64,000 nucleotides of DNA from Duganella sp. SG902 (GTDB taxonomy: Bacteria > Pseudomonadota > Gammaproteobacteria > Burkholderiales > Burkholderiaceae_D), in NCBI RefSeq assembly GCF_013376005.1, contig NZ_JABMJK010000007.1, positions 124,001 to 188,000 on the forward strand, given 5' to 3'. The notes under the pieces are model-generated. The model made no database searches, was not told the DNA's origin, and saw nothing but the letters and a program-made list of their open reading frames with translations. Of this stretch, positions 1-9,606 are shown piece after piece; the stretch's first letter is position 1, and every line of letters begins with the position of its first letter. The position numbers were made by a program, and so were the translations under genes.

Positions 1-434
1 AAAACGATTTCTCGGCACGGATGGACTGGACTGTCGAGCCGTTCTCCAAGGCCAACCACAATCCAATCGCGATTGTGAACGGCATTGAAGGCAGCAGGCC
101 AATCGTGGTCGATGCGGAAGTCGGCAAGCCAGTCATCCTCGATGCCGGCGCGAGCCGAGATCCCGACGGACAGGCGCTGCATTTTCGCTGGATCAGTTAT
201 CCGGAAGCCGGCTACACGCTTGGTCGGCACATGGCGGGAATTACATTATCCAACGCGGAAGGTCCTACGACTACGATTATCCCGAAGTCGGTTTGTCGGC
301 CCGGATGGCTCCCGGAAAACATGAAATGCAAGGACGGTGTTGCACACATCGTCCTCGAGGTGACGGATACCGGTACGCTCCCGCTCACGACCTATCGGCG
401 AGTCATCTTGAATGTCCGTGCCTCGGTCCAATGA
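1..434 (+). CDS. DUF1593 / Sde182-type secreted protein, C-terminal part (5' end outside window)
   Basis: The frame is open from base 3 to the stop at 432-434, so about 143 C-terminal residues are visible. The fragment holds NHNPIAIVNG and the run LDAGASRDPDGQALHFRW, which looks like the Ig/PKD-like C-terminal domain that follows the nucleoside-hydrolase-like DUF1593 domain in cellulose-binding Sde182-type proteins. The catalytic part lies upstream of the window, so the activity cannot be judged. The rhamnosidase gene follows on the same strand after about 100 bases, so both may belong to one plant-polysaccharide transcript. The family assignment rests on remembered sequence patterns only. 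Confidence 0.6.
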   Translation, partial: NDFSARMDWTVEPFSKANHNPIAIVNGIEGSRPIVVDAEVGKPVILDAGASRDPDGQALHFRWISYPEAGYTLGRHMAGITLSNAEGPTTTIIPKSVCRPGWLPENMKCKDGVAHIVLEVTDTGTLPLTTYRRVILNVRASVQ

Positions 435-535
435 GGGCGTACAACATGATGGAGGTCGGACTCGTGCCTTTTAACGACAGATCCGGGCTTTCCCCAAACC
501 CGAAAACCGCGCAACTGACTACTGTGAGGCAAAGC

Positions 536-2998
536 ATGACAGTGAACTATATGAATGATGGTGGCGTGGGCAAGGGCGGCTCCGTGGACCCTGGCATGAT
601 CGGCAAACGGGGCCGGAGAATTTTCGCTCCATTCCCTGTGCTGGTGGACATGGTTCGCGCGATGACCGTCTTGATGGCGCTCTTGTGTACATGGCCGCTG
701 CACGGTGCACGGGCTGCCGAAGCCGTGTGGATCACACATCCTGACCTGCAGGCTAAGGTCGCCACCGTTCTTCACTTAAGAAACAGCGTTGATCTTGCCG
801 GCGTGCCTGAGACCCTGTGGATCGACGTGAGCGCCGACCCGCGGTTCATCTTGTATGTGAACGGGCGGCGGGCGGCCGCTGGTCCTGCGACCAGCGACCT
901 CAAACACTGGCGCTACAAGCGTGTCGATATCGCGCCTTTCCTGCGCCAAGGACACAATGACGTGGGCGTTGTGGTCTGGAACCTGGTCCATTCCTCCGGT
1001 CCGCTTGCGCAAGTCGGCGCGCAAACGGCATTCTATTTGCGGGCCGAGGATTCTGCTTTTGAGATGTTAAACAGCGGACCCCAATGGCAAGGCCGGATTG
1101 ATGCCGGTCACACTTCGATCGCCGCGGTAAAACAACTGTGGCGCCACTTGAAGGATGCTTTCTATGCCGCATCCAACCCGGAGGTGATCACGGCTGCGGA
1201 CGCTGACTGGGGCTGGGAGACCGGCCCGTTGGCCCCGGCCGGTTGGAAAGATTCGGTGCCGGTCATTGAGGCAAACGCGACTGTGCCATGGACCCTGACG
1301 CCCGATCCGCTTCCCTCAATGCGGTACGAAGAAGTCGAGCCTGGTCATGTCGTGCGCACCGATATGTCCGCCACGACGGTCTTCCCGGCGCAACCGGTCA
1401 CCATCCCGGCGAACAGCCACGTCAAGATCCTGCTGGCGCGGCCCGCGATGGTGGCAGCCTATCCATCCTTGACGGTTTCCGGAGGCGCGGACGCCAAAAT
1501 CAAACTGCTGTATGCCGAGGCGCTCTACGACGCGCAGGGCAGGAAAGCCGATCGCGCCGAAGTTGGTACCCGCGTCCCCAGGGGGATCTATGACACGTTC
1601 ATCGCAGACGGGGAGCGCCGTAAGTTCGAGTCGCTCGATTGGCGTGTCTGGCGTTTCCTCGAGCTCGAGGTGGAAACACAGGGGGCGCCCCTCACCCTGG
1701 AGAAGCTCACGGTTTTCGAAACCGGCTACCCGTTCAGACAGGTGGCGAAATTCGTCTCCGATGACGTCCAGTTGAACAGGATATGGAACATTGGCTGGCG
1801 CACCGCCACGATTGACGCGCACGAAACGTATATGGACTCGGCTTATTGGGAGCGGCTCCAGTATGTTGGCGACACCCGCTTGCAGGCGCTGATTTCGTAC
1901 GCGGTGACGGGCGATGACAGGCTGGCTGTGAACGCCATCGATGCCATTGGTTGGTCCAACGTAGACGGGCTTACCGAGGGCGCTTATCCTAGCCGCACTT
2001 CGAACCTCATCGCACCGTTTTCGCTGATCTGGATTGGCATGCTGGACGATTATTATCGGTACAATCCGAATCCGGCGGTAGTAACGCGTAACTTGCCGCG
2101 TGCGCGCCAGGTGCTGAAATGGTATGCGAAATATCTACGTCCTTCGCATATCCTCGGCAAGACGCCGACGTGGAATTTCGTCGATTGGGTCGGGCAGTCC
2201 GGGCAGGACAGGGATGTCTTTCCTTCCTATGACCAGCAGGGCGAATCGTGCCTTACAACACTGTTCTATCTGGGGGCGCTCCAGCAGATGGCGCGGCTGG
2301 AATCGGCATTGGGCGATAGAAACCTCGGCGCTGCCGATGCGGACAAGGCCCGAGCGATTTCGGCAGCGGTGCGTGCCAGGTGCTGGAGCGCTGAGCGCGG
2401 CCTGTTCGCAGACGACCCGTCGCTGACAAAGTTCTCGCAACATTCGAACTCGCTGGCGATCTTGTACGGTGTGACGCATGGCCTCGAGGCTCGGCAAATA
2501 CTGTCGCGTATCACACGGAACACCGGAATCGATGCACCGGAAGGCATAACGCAGACAAGCTATTACTTCTCATGGTATCTTGCGCAGGCTTTCGCGCATG
2601 CGGGCCAGGCTGATCGTTATCTGGCCTTGCTGTCGACTTGGCGCGACCTCCTTAAGCTGAACTACACGACCTGGCCGGAGGAGCGTGGCAACACACGTTC
2701 CGATTCCCACGCCTGGAGTGCTCATCCGACGGCCGACCTGCTCGGCTTTGTTGCCGGCATCCGACCAGACGCGCCGGGTTACGCGCGTATCCTCATCGCG
2801 CCCCATCTAGGAAGTCTGACCGCGCTGGACGTGACTGCCGCGACGCCGTCGGGGCCGGTACGGGTGCGCTATGGGGTGTCGAAGCGGAGCGTATCGACAA
2901 CTATCTGGAAGCCGGCCGGTCTGCGCGGGGTGTTTCGGTGGAAAGGCAAGGATTATCCTCTTACGAAAACCAGGACGACTTTCCGATTGCCTCGTTGA
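536..2998 (+). CDS. GH78 family alpha-L-rhamnosidase, secreted
   Basis: About 820 residues. It probably removes terminal alpha-L-rhamnose from plant polysaccharides such as rhamnogalacturonan or arabinogalactan side chains. The (alpha/alpha)6 catalytic domain shows ETYMDSAYWERLQYVGDTR near residues 428-447, matching the Asp/Glu-rich acid motif of GH78. WPEERGNTRSDSHAWSAHP lies near residue 714, where the C-terminal catalytic Glu occurs, and is followed by the usual beta-sandwich ending. A hydrophobic segment with an ARAAEA cleavage site sits near residues 50-62. Start chosen at 536 because GAGG lies six bases upstream. An ATG at 650 would give a more ordinary signal peptide and is the main alternative. 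GC content is lower than in the genes beyond 12.4 kb. Confidence 0.8.
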   Translation: MTVNYMNDGGVGKGGSVDPGMIGKRGRRIFAPFPVLVDMVRAMTVLMALLCTWPLHGARAAEAVWITHPDLQAKVATVLHLRNSVDLAGVPETLWIDVSADPRFILYVNGRRAAAGPATSDLKHWRYKRVDIAPFLRQGHNDVGVVVWNLVHSSGPLAQVGAQTAFYLRAEDSAFEMLNSGPQWQGRIDAGHTSIAAVKQLWRHLKDAFYAASNPEVITAADADWGWETGPLAPAGWKDSVPVIEANATVPWTLTPDPLPSMRYEEVEPGHVVRTDMSATTVFPAQPVTIPANSHVKILLARPAMVAAYPSLTVSGGADAKIKLLYAEALYDAQGRKADRAEVGTRVPRGIYDTFIADGERRKFESLDWRVWRFLELEVETQGAPLTLEKLTVFETGYPFRQVAKFVSDDVQLNRIWNIGWRTATIDAHETYMDSAYWERLQYVGDTRLQALISYAVTGDDRLAVNAIDAIGWSNVDGLTEGAYPSRTSNLIAPFSLIWIGMLDDYYRYNPNPAVVTRNLPRARQVLKWYAKYLRPSHILGKTPTWNFVDWVGQSGQDRDVFPSYDQQGESCLTTLFYLGALQQMARLESALGDRNLGAADADKARAISAAVRARCWSAERGLFADDPSLTKFSQHSNSLAILYGVTHGLEARQILSRITRNTGIDAPEGITQTSYYFSWYLAQAFAHAGQADRYLALLSTWRDLLKLNYTTWPEERGNTRSDSHAWSAHPTADLLGFVAGIRPDAPGYARILIAPHLGSLTALDVTAATPSGPVRVRYGVSKRSVSTTIWKPAGLRGVFRWKGKDYPLTKTRTTFRLPR

Positions 2999-3488
2999 AT
3001 TCCTGCCCGGCAAACGCGTTTGCGGTGTCACCACACGGAGCCGATGAATTGCTGCGATCGATCAGTCCGGTAATGTGCATGCGGCGAACGAGGTCGGCAG
3101 ATGAGCCCGCCGTGGCCCAGCATCGCACGCGCCCGGCGAGCGCATTGGAGTCCTGGCCCACAGATACCCGGTGCGGTCGCGCGCCAAGGCCTCAGTTGCG
3201 CCCTCCGGGGGCTGAGCGGTATGACGATCGACCCAGTGCGATGGGCCGGTTCCTCAGCTTCAACGTTGGCCGTTGCGGAACCTGGACAAGTGATGGACCG
3301 CGTCGTGCCTGCTCCAGCTTGACGATGCTAAGTTGTCGGGAAAGTCCCACATTTGGAATCGTATGGTTTAATATTTCCCTTCCGAAATTTCTGTTGGTGT
3401 TTTACATTGTAATATTTTCGCTGGTCTGCAGATGCCGCCAGCTTTGCACCCCAGCTTTGCAACAAGGAGGGCGTGCCGCAGGGCCGTT
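2999..3488. other. Intergenic stretch of about 490 bases
   Basis: No convincing gene on either strand. A perfect 14-base palindrome, GCAAACGCGTTTGC, lies at 3010-3023, twelve bases after the rhamnosidase stop. It has no T-tract, so it could be an mRNA 3' hairpin or an operator. The last 150 bases are clearly AT-richer (TAATAT at 3410-3415) and probably hold the promoter of the diguanylate cyclase gene, but I see no good -35 element. Confidence 0.5.
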
Positions 3489-6400
3489 ATGTCATTGAAT
3501 TTTTCGCCTCCCATCCCCGGCCTGTTTAGTCGGCTCATCGCTATTCTATTCGCCAACCTGCGCACCAGGAGCTGCAGCCTAGGATCGCGCGACGCTGTTT
3601 TCCAGGGCGTAAAGCTGTTCTGGTTGCCAATATTGCTGACCTGTCTTTTGTCCGCGCCGGCCATTAGCCAGCAACTGCCCTTGCGTCACTATGGACAACT
3701 TGAAGGACTGGATAACTTGCAGGTGACCGCACTTGCTCAAGATGGCAAGGGGTATCTCTGGGTCGGCACCGTTAATGGTTTATACCGTTTCGATGGTGAG
3801 CGTTTTCGCCGGTTCTCACAGTCCGGAGGCATACCAGCCATTCCAGTGGCGGCGCTGCACACTGATCAGTATGGCGATGTTTGGGTTGGGACGAGACGAG
3901 GGATGTGCCGCATCGAGGGAGCAGCGTGCCGGACGGTGCATACCCGTGAGGGAACGGTACTGCCAGTCGGCATTGGTCAACACTTCGCATCATTTGGTTC
4001 TGATCAACTATTGGTAGTCAGCGGGGATCAGCTCTGGCGGGTTCAAGCTAAGCGGGACGGAGAGGGCCTTGAAGCGACCCCATTTTTCGGCGGCGGGCGC
4101 GCACGGTCAAGCGGAAACGAGGAGGTATCCAGCATCGCGACCGGACATGACGGTGACTTCTGGATGGGGTGCGGACCAAGGGTGTGCCATTATAGCAATG
4201 GCGAATTGCGGGTATTTGGCCACGCGCAAGGAGTACCGACCGGTGGCAAGAGCTGGCCGGCGTTGCTGCTCGATGGCAAGGGGGAACTGTGGTGCCGCAG
4301 CAGCACGGGAATGATGATGTCGCTGCCGCCAGGCGCCGGGCGGTTCATTGAGCGTCGCCCGGCGCCGCTTGGGGGGGACGGTATCATAGCGCCGGTCATG
4401 ACGGCGGACCTGGATGGGCGGCTGGTCACATCCAACGGCTTCGGCTTGCTGCGTGGTTCGCCAGGAAATTGGCAAGCGATAGGTGAGGAGCAGGGATTTA
4501 ACCCAGATGACGAGGTTAGCGCGCTGTTGATGGACCGGGATGGCGATCTATGGATAGGAATCGCTGGGCGAGGACTGGTTCATTGGCAAGGCTATCGCCA
4601 ATGGGAGAGCTGGAGTACTCGTCAGGGTTTGCCGAGCAACACAGTGTGGTCTTTTTTACGCGCCAATGACGGGGCGTTGCTGGTCGGTACTGGACAAGGG
4701 GCGGCAAAACTGGATCCCGTTACACGTCGATTCATTGTCCATCCAATAGCTGCGGGAGCAGACCGGACCCAGTGGAGCAGTATGGTCGAAGACCGGTCCG
4801 GCAATGTTTGGGCCAGCTCGTTTTCCGGCTTGCTGCTCAGGAAGCTCCGTTCTGGCGGCCGCTTCGAGGTGGTGGCAAAGCTGCCCATGATACAGATACT
4901 GTTGGTTGACAGCGGCGGAAATCTGTGGATTTGCACCGAGCAAGGGCTGTATCGATTAGAGAACGGTGCCAACAAGCCTCGGTTGGTAAGCTTGAGCGAA
5001 CGCATGGCTGGAGTGCGGACGGAGTCCGCAATACGCGCTGCTTGCCAGACCGCGCTTGGTGTTCAGTGGTTCATTGCTGATGGTGTCTTGTTGCGGCACG
5101 TGGAAGGGCATTGGTCCCGGCCGCAATTTGCGTCGTCCGTGGATATGAAGCTGATTGATCTGAGCTGTGATGAGAATAGCCTGCTGTTAACCCATGCGGA
5201 TGAGACCAAAGTGTGGTGGGTGGATGCGGATGCGCTTGCCCCACAGCTGTCGTCGCGTACGTTCGATCTCGCTAACAGTCCGCTCAAAGGCCGCACGGTG
5301 CAATCGACATTGATAGACAGCCGCCGCTGGCTGTGGGTCGGTACCGAGGGCGGGATCGGCGTCTGGAATGGTCGGGGCTGGCGTGTGCTCAATCAGCAAA
5401 GCGGGCTGATATGGAACGACACCAGTCAGCATGCATTGTACGAAGACCTTGATGGTTCGGTGTGGATTGGGACCTCGAATGGCGTGTCCCACTTGTCCCA
5501 TCCGGAAGAGTTGTTTACGCTACGGCCGCAAAAAGTTTTGATCGACTCGGTCACTGTCGATGACGCACCGCAAGCGACCACCTCGTTTTCTGTTCCATGG
5601 AGTAAAGGGACCTTGGCGGTAAAACTGGCGGTGTTGTCGTTCCAGAATTACGAGGGACTGCGCTACCGCTACTTCCTGCGCGGACTGGATCATGACTGGA
5701 GCATTACCGAATCGTCGGAACTGCGCTATACGGCGCTGGCGCCGGGTAGTTATGTGCTGAAGGTCATGGCGGAAAATATCGTGACGCAGACCAGTTCCCC
5801 GGTAGAGGAGCTTACGTTCACAGTGATGCCGCCATGGTGGCAGTCGTATTGGTTTTACGCTGCGGCGTTGACGCTGATGATCGGAGCGACAGCAGGTCTA
5901 TCGGTAGCGCTTTCCCGTTGGCGCTGGCGCAAGATGTTGCTGAGACAGCGCGAGATGGAGGCCTTGGTTCAGCAGCGCACACAGGAACTGGAAGTGTCGC
6001 GTGAAGAGCACCGCCAGCGCTCGCTACGGGACAGCCTGACTCAGATATGGAACCGGGCTGCGATTATGGACCTGATTACCCGGCAGATCGCCGAGACACA
6101 GGCCAGCGGCAGGCCGTTCCTTTTGGTGCTGCTGGACCTCGATCACTTCAAGCGTATCAACGATACCTATGGGCATTTGGCAGGCGACGCGGTATTGAAG
6201 GAATTCGTGCGCCGGACTCAGGAACGTTTGCGAGATGATGATGCGCTTGGCCGTTACGGCGGGGAGGAGTTCTTGTTGCTGTTGCCTGGTCTGGATGCGA
6301 ATAGTGGACGCAGGCGTCTTAATGGTTTGCATCTCGAAGTCTGCGCCGCGCCGATGGAAATCGGGGAGGGGGGAGCGATTGATGTGACCTGTAGTTTCGG

Positions 6401-6509
6401 CGTGGCGACCGGAGCCGGGAACGCCACGGCAGAGTCACTGATCCAACAGGCTGACATGGCGTTATACCGCGCCAAGGAAAACGGGCGTAATAGGATCGAA
6501 TACGGCTAA
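3489..6509 (+). CDS. Ligand-sensing propeller diguanylate cyclase (Reg_prop, Y_Y_Y, GGDEF)
   Basis: About 1006 residues. It makes cyclic di-GMP from GTP in response to a periplasmic or surface signal, probably a glycan. Order: membrane anchor or signal segment (about residues 38-58), a long run of two-component-regulator propeller repeats such as GYLWVGTVNGLYRFDG and RWLWVGTEGGIGVWNG, a Y_Y_Y domain with YRYFLRGLDHDW, a transmembrane helix near 787-812, a short coiled coil, then GGDEF. The active site is RYGGEEF near residue 922 and is intact. RDDD sits five residues before it, so the RxxD inhibitory site is present. ATG 3489 is the best in-frame start I find, although the AAGGAGG at 3464-3470 is too far upstream to serve it; ATG 3432 is an alternative. 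Confidence 0.85.
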   Translation: MSLNFSPPIPGLFSRLIAILFANLRTRSCSLGSRDAVFQGVKLFWLPILLTCLLSAPAISQQLPLRHYGQLEGLDNLQVTALAQDGKGYLWVGTVNGLYRFDGERFRRFSQSGGIPAIPVAALHTDQYGDVWVGTRRGMCRIEGAACRTVHTREGTVLPVGIGQHFASFGSDQLLVVSGDQLWRVQAKRDGEGLEATPFFGGGRARSSGNEEVSSIATGHDGDFWMGCGPRVCHYSNGELRVFGHAQGVPTGGKSWPALLLDGKGELWCRSSTGMMMSLPPGAGRFIERRPAPLGGDGIIAPVMTADLDGRLVTSNGFGLLRGSPGNWQAIGEEQGFNPDDEVSALLMDRDGDLWIGIAGRGLVHWQGYRQWESWSTRQGLPSNTVWSFLRANDGALLVGTGQGAAKLDPVTRRFIVHPIAAGADRTQWSSMVEDRSGNVWASSFSGLLLRKLRSGGRFEVVAKLPMIQILLVDSGGNLWICTEQGLYRLENGANKPRLVSLSERMAGVRTESAIRAACQTALGVQWFIADGVLLRHVEGHWSRPQFASSVDMKLIDLSCDENSLLLTHADETKVWWVDADALAPQLSSRTFDLANSPLKGRTVQSTLIDSRRWLWVGTEGGIGVWNGRGWRVLNQQSGLIWNDTSQHALYEDLDGSVWIGTSNGVSHLSHPEELFTLRPQKVLIDSVTVDDAPQATTSFSVPWSKGTLAVKLAVLSFQNYEGLRYRYFLRGLDHDWSITESSELRYTALAPGSYVLKVMAENIVTQTSSPVEELTFTVMPPWWQSYWFYAAALTLMIGATAGLSVALSRWRWRKMLLRQREMEALVQQRTQELEVSREEHRQRSLRDSLTQIWNRAAIMDLITRQIAETQASGRPFLLVLLDLDHFKRINDTYGHLAGDAVLKEFVRRTQERLRDDDALGRYGGEEFLLLLPGLDANSGRRRLNGLHLEVCAAPMEIGEGGAIDVTCSFGVATGAGNATAESLIQQADMALYRAKENGRNRIEYG

Positions 6510-6520
6510 CTTTGAGCTTG

Positions 6521-7069
6521 CTATCGCCCGGCACCATCCAACAAGATATCCAGCATGCGCTTCGGATTTTTAATGAAATCATGCATTACTTGGAAATGCT
6601 CGGTCTCTTCATAGCGAACTCGTTTGAGTCCTGTGTCCGAACACGCGTAGACATACGCATCCGGATACGCCATCAGAACCGGCGAGTGCGTCGCGATCAC
6701 GAACTGCGCACCATCAGCGGCAAGTTCATGGAGCCGGCTCAGTAAAGAAAGCTGACGCTGAGGCGACAGGGCGGCCTCGGGTTCATCCAGTATGTAGAAG
6801 CCCTCGCCACGAAAGCGATGCATTACCAGGCTCCAGAACGATTCGCCGTGCGACTGTTCGTGCAATGCGGTAGCGTACGCCTCGGCCTGCAAGCCAACCA
6901 AGCAGGAGAGTAAGATCGATGCGTTCAACCCGATGACATTCTTCACGGCCTGCAAAAGCCTTCGCGTTGACGTGCCAAGGCTCTGAACTAACTGCGGATG
7001 GTATCTTTGATGGTATCGAAGAAAGTCCTTGGCGAAATTGCCCAAGGATTCAGCGTGTTCGAGGTTTCG
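6521..7069 (-). pseudogene. AAA_21-type ATPase, N-terminally truncated
   Basis: The frame is open from the stop at 7070-7072 to the TAG at 6521-6523. It encodes an ABC-type signature (SHGESF), Walker B (FYILDEPEAALS) and the H-loop (ATHSP), followed by the usual C-terminal tail. The Walker A and Q-loop half, normally about 70-100 residues, is missing, and the only possible start nearby is TTG at 7045. The break falls just downstream of the defective integrase gene, so the 5' part was probably lost during integration or decay of the mobile element. It cannot bind ATP normally as it stands. Confidence 0.75.
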
Positions 7070-7073
7070 CTAG

Positions 7074-7988
7074 TCATTGAGTGGGGATGGTGCGTTTTGT
7101 GGATACTGGCGCATCGTTGTCGCATATTGCCTCATAAAGTTTGGATAGTGTCGACACGGAGATACCCGACAGTTGGCCTACTGCTGCGTACGATATTCCC
7201 GAACGCAGCATGTCAATAATTACTGAGTGCCTCAGTGCCTGGATTGGCGAGCTCGTTGGGAATTCTGCCGCGCGTGCATACCTCTGAACCCGTCTGCTGA
7301 GTCCCCTGATCGACCAAGCGGCGCCGCTGCTGCGAACGATAAGTCGCTCACTGCCTAAGCGATCCCGTATGATTTCCGTCAAAAAGCTGGAAACGTCCGG
7401 GGGAAGTGCTAGTTTCAGCGGAGCATCGCCGACAAGCAAATCATTGTGGAACTCTCCGGTCGTCACGTCGAAGCTCTCGACTTTGAGGGATATCAATACC
7501 GATGGCGGGAGAGGCAATAGACAAAGCGCTTGTGCCATGGGCTTGAAGCTCTTACTTGCGACGGAGATAAATTGCCCGCGCAAGCTGCGGGTAATGTACG
7601 GCAGTTGGTGACGACTCGCCTCCCGCGTCACCCGCAGTGCTGATCGCCACGCGCTGTCATCCGTTACCAAGCCATCCGCAATCGCTTGATTGAGTGCTGC
7701 TCGCACGACGGCGAGATCGCGGAAAGCGGTCGCAGGTTGGCGCGGTCGTAGTTTTGAATCGGCGCCGGTCACCGGGGCAGAGATCAAGCGGACGCGAAAC
7801 TGCTTCAACTGGTCGCTGGTCAATTTTGACAGTACACATCCCGCTAGTGGGTCGGATTCGACCCAGCGGCGATAGCGAGCCGCGAGTTCATTCGCTGCCG
7901 CATCACCTTTGGCGGCGCGCACCTTCTCGGTAAAGCGATGACACGCAAGCAGCACAGTCAAGGGGGCGTCGTTCGGTCCGTTCTGCAT
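7074..7988 (-). CDS. Degenerate tyrosine recombinase paralogue
   Basis: About 304 residues, clearly related to the neighbouring integrase through its core-binding segment (AKGDAAANELAARYRRW against AKGDHAADELAARFARW) and catalytic domain. It lacks the N-terminal arm-binding domain. In the first catalytic box the integrase has MLPMRPGAVAHLKV and this protein has LLPLPPSVLISLKV, so the catalytic arginine is a proline. The second box ALRHS and a late tyrosine remain. Start at ATG 7988 is supported by AGGGAG upstream; the gene then begins 19 bases after the integrase stop, as in an operon. It is probably inactive for strand cleavage, but it is intact as an open frame and could be a DNA-binding accessory or inhibitor. 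Confidence 0.75.
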   Translation of the reverse strand: MQNGPNDAPLTVLLACHRFTEKVRAAKGDAAANELAARYRRWVESDPLAGCVLSKLTSDQLKQFRVRLISAPVTGADSKLRPRQPATAFRDLAVVRAALNQAIADGLVTDDSAWRSALRVTREASRHQLPYITRSLRGQFISVASKSFKPMAQALCLLPLPPSVLISLKVESFDVTTGEFHNDLLVGDAPLKLALPPDVSSFLTEIIRDRLGSERLIVRSSGAAWSIRGLSRRVQRYARAAEFPTSSPIQALRHSVIIDMLRSGISYAAVGQLSGISVSTLSKLYEAICDNDAPVSTKRTIPTQ

Positions 7989-8007
7989 TGCAGCTCCCTT
8001 GTTCGAT

Positions 8008-9228
8008 TCAAGGTTTTTGTTCGTCGATTCTATTCTTATCGTTCGACGGAGGGAGCAGCGATGACAAGGCTGCGGTCGCAACATGATCGCGTAGATGCCC
8101 GTAGTGCTTTTCGATCATCGCCACCGATGTGCCGCTGATCTTTGCTACGGTCAGCAGGTCGGCACCAGCGCACACCATGTCGGTTATGGCTGAATGGCGG
8201 AGCGTGTACAGCACGGTTTGCTCCGGCAGCCCAGCTTTGAGGACAGCGCGTTTGATCAGTTTTTTCCACGCGTCTTTGGTCCAGGGCAGACCGCACTCGC
8301 GCACGAACAGCGGCTCGCCTGCAGAGCGATTGGCGGCGATGCGGGTGAGGAACTCGTTCACTGCTGCGGGAAGCGGAAGCCAGCGGTTGGCCCCTGCCTT
8401 ATCCTTGCCCACACTAAGCGTGCTTAGCCGAGGCTCGTGACTGCCCACTTTTAGATGGGCGACCGCGCCCGGACGCATGGGCAGCATGGCCAGTCCTTGC
8501 AAGAACACCGCGATATCGCCGCTGCCATGCTCGATCAGCTGCAAACGCTGGCTGAGATCGAGGTACAGGGTACGGCGCTGGCCAACGTTTTTATACGAGC
8601 ACAATGCTTGCCTCCACGCCCGATCGGAGGTGATCAGTCCGTCCTGCAATGCTTGGTTAAGCGCTGCGCGCAGCGGTGCAATATCACGGTTGACGGTATC
8701 AAGGCTGCGAGGGTGTTGCGGCAGATACTTCGGCTTGACTGGCTTATCCCTGACCCGTTTGCGCCAGGCGCGCGCCTGGTCCGCTGTGAGCTCATCGATC
8801 GGAATAGCGGCGATTGGATCCGGCGCGATCCAGCGTGCGAAGCGCGCTGCCAGTTCGTCCGCGGCATGATCGCCTTTGGCAATGCGAGCATGTTCGACGT
8901 ACTGCTCACAGACGTTCAAAATTGTCGGTCTCGGCTTCTGCGTCGACTGCGGCGCGGGCGGCGGGCTTGGCTGGGACAGCAGCTTTTGCGCGGCCGCCAG
9001 CGCGTGGTCGAAGCGTTGATGCGCTGGAACGTCTTCGAAGGTTCCGAGCGGGTACCAATGGCGGGTACCACCGTTGGCCTCGCGAGCGCGCGCCAGCCAA
9101 GTGCCGGTGCTGCTGGCAATTTGTTTGCGATACCCGAGGTAAAAGCCAACCCGAATACGCTGCCAGTAGGGATCGCGACGGGGTGGCAGGCCATGTCGAG
9201 CAGCCACTGTGTCGATTTTGAAAGACAT
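8008..9228 (-). CDS. int: Tyrosine-type site-specific integrase
   Basis: 406 residues, the usual length for phage- or island-type integrases. It would cut and rejoin DNA at attachment sites. The N-terminal arm-binding region is followed by a core-binding domain (about 110-200) and a catalytic domain with Arg in MRPGAVAHL, the YTLRHSAITDMV box and KHYGHL carrying the nucleophile tyrosine. All key residues are present, so the enzyme is predicted to be active. GGAG lies seven bases before ATG 9228. The gene points away from tRNA-Val, which lies about 220 bases upstream. Usual tRNA-targeting islands sit at the tRNA 3' end, whereas this integrase lies on the 5' side. Confidence 0.85.
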   Translation of the reverse strand: MSFKIDTVAARHGLPPRRDPYWQRIRVGFYLGYRKQIASSTGTWLARAREANGGTRHWYPLGTFEDVPAHQRFDHALAAAQKLLSQPSPPPAPQSTQKPRPTILNVCEQYVEHARIAKGDHAADELAARFARWIAPDPIAAIPIDELTADQARAWRKRVRDKPVKPKYLPQHPRSLDTVNRDIAPLRAALNQALQDGLITSDRAWRQALCSYKNVGQRRTLYLDLSQRLQLIEHGSGDIAVFLQGLAMLPMRPGAVAHLKVGSHEPRLSTLSVGKDKAGANRWLPLPAAVNEFLTRIAANRSAGEPLFVRECGLPWTKDAWKKLIKRAVLKAGLPEQTVLYTLRHSAITDMVCAGADLLTVAKISGTSVAMIEKHYGHLRDHVATAALSSLLPPSNDKNRIDEQKP

Positions 9229-9408
9229 CCATTTCTCCGGTAGCTCTGGCCCTCAATTGATGAAACACGGTAGCAGAGCATGACAAAAGTATGACAAACA
9301 TTAGCGGAATCCCGCGAACGCCGGCGGACATAGATCAATCTGAGCGTGCTACAAGCAGCAATATTTTTAGCGGGGGTGTGTTGCCTCGCATTGAATCGAT
9401 TTTGGCCT

Positions 9409-9436
9409 GTACGTCACAGGGGAAGGCCGCTATAAT
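9409..9436 (+). promoter_or_regulatory. Promoter of tRNA-Val
   Basis: A perfect -10 TATAAT lies at 9431-9436, followed by the GC-rich discriminator typical of stable RNA genes. The -35 is poor; TGTACG at 9409-9414 is the best at a 16-base spacing. Initiation would be near 9443, seven bases before the mature tRNA. Confidence 0.6.
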
Positions 9437-9449
9437 GCCGCCGATCGAC

Positions 9450-9524
9450 GGGAGGTTAGCTCAGGGGTAGAGCACTGCATTCACACTGCAGGGGTCGCAA
9501 GTTCGAAACTTGCACTTCCCACCA
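9450..9524 (+). tRNA. tRNA-Val (anticodon CAC)
   Basis: 75 bases folding as a cloverleaf. The acceptor stem pairs GGGAGGT with ACTTCCC, the D-arm has AGCTCAGGGGTAGAGC, the anticodon stem CTGCA/TGCAG encloses loop TTCACAC (anticodon CAC), and the T-arm carries GTTCGAA. The CCA end is encoded. It sits alone between the integrase and a PEP-CTERM gene and may have served as an integration target. Confidence 0.95.
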
Positions 9525-9556
9525 GAATTCTAGTGTTTTTGAAGCACTGAAAAAAG

Positions 9557-9587
9557 AAGCCGACCATTCCATAGGTCGGCTTTTTTT
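9557..9587 (+). terminator. Intrinsic terminator after tRNA-Val
   Basis: A nine-base perfect stem AAGCCGACC/GGTCGGCTT (9557-9565 with 9574-9582) around an eight-base loop runs straight into a T-tract ending at 9587. Confidence 0.9.
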
Positions 9588-9606
9588 GTAGGTGTAGTTT
9601 ATTATT

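Noticed and set aside
2938..3498. 186-codon frame between the rhamnosidase and the diguanylate cyclase
   Set aside because: Overlaps both genes, mixed composition without domain, no ribosome site.
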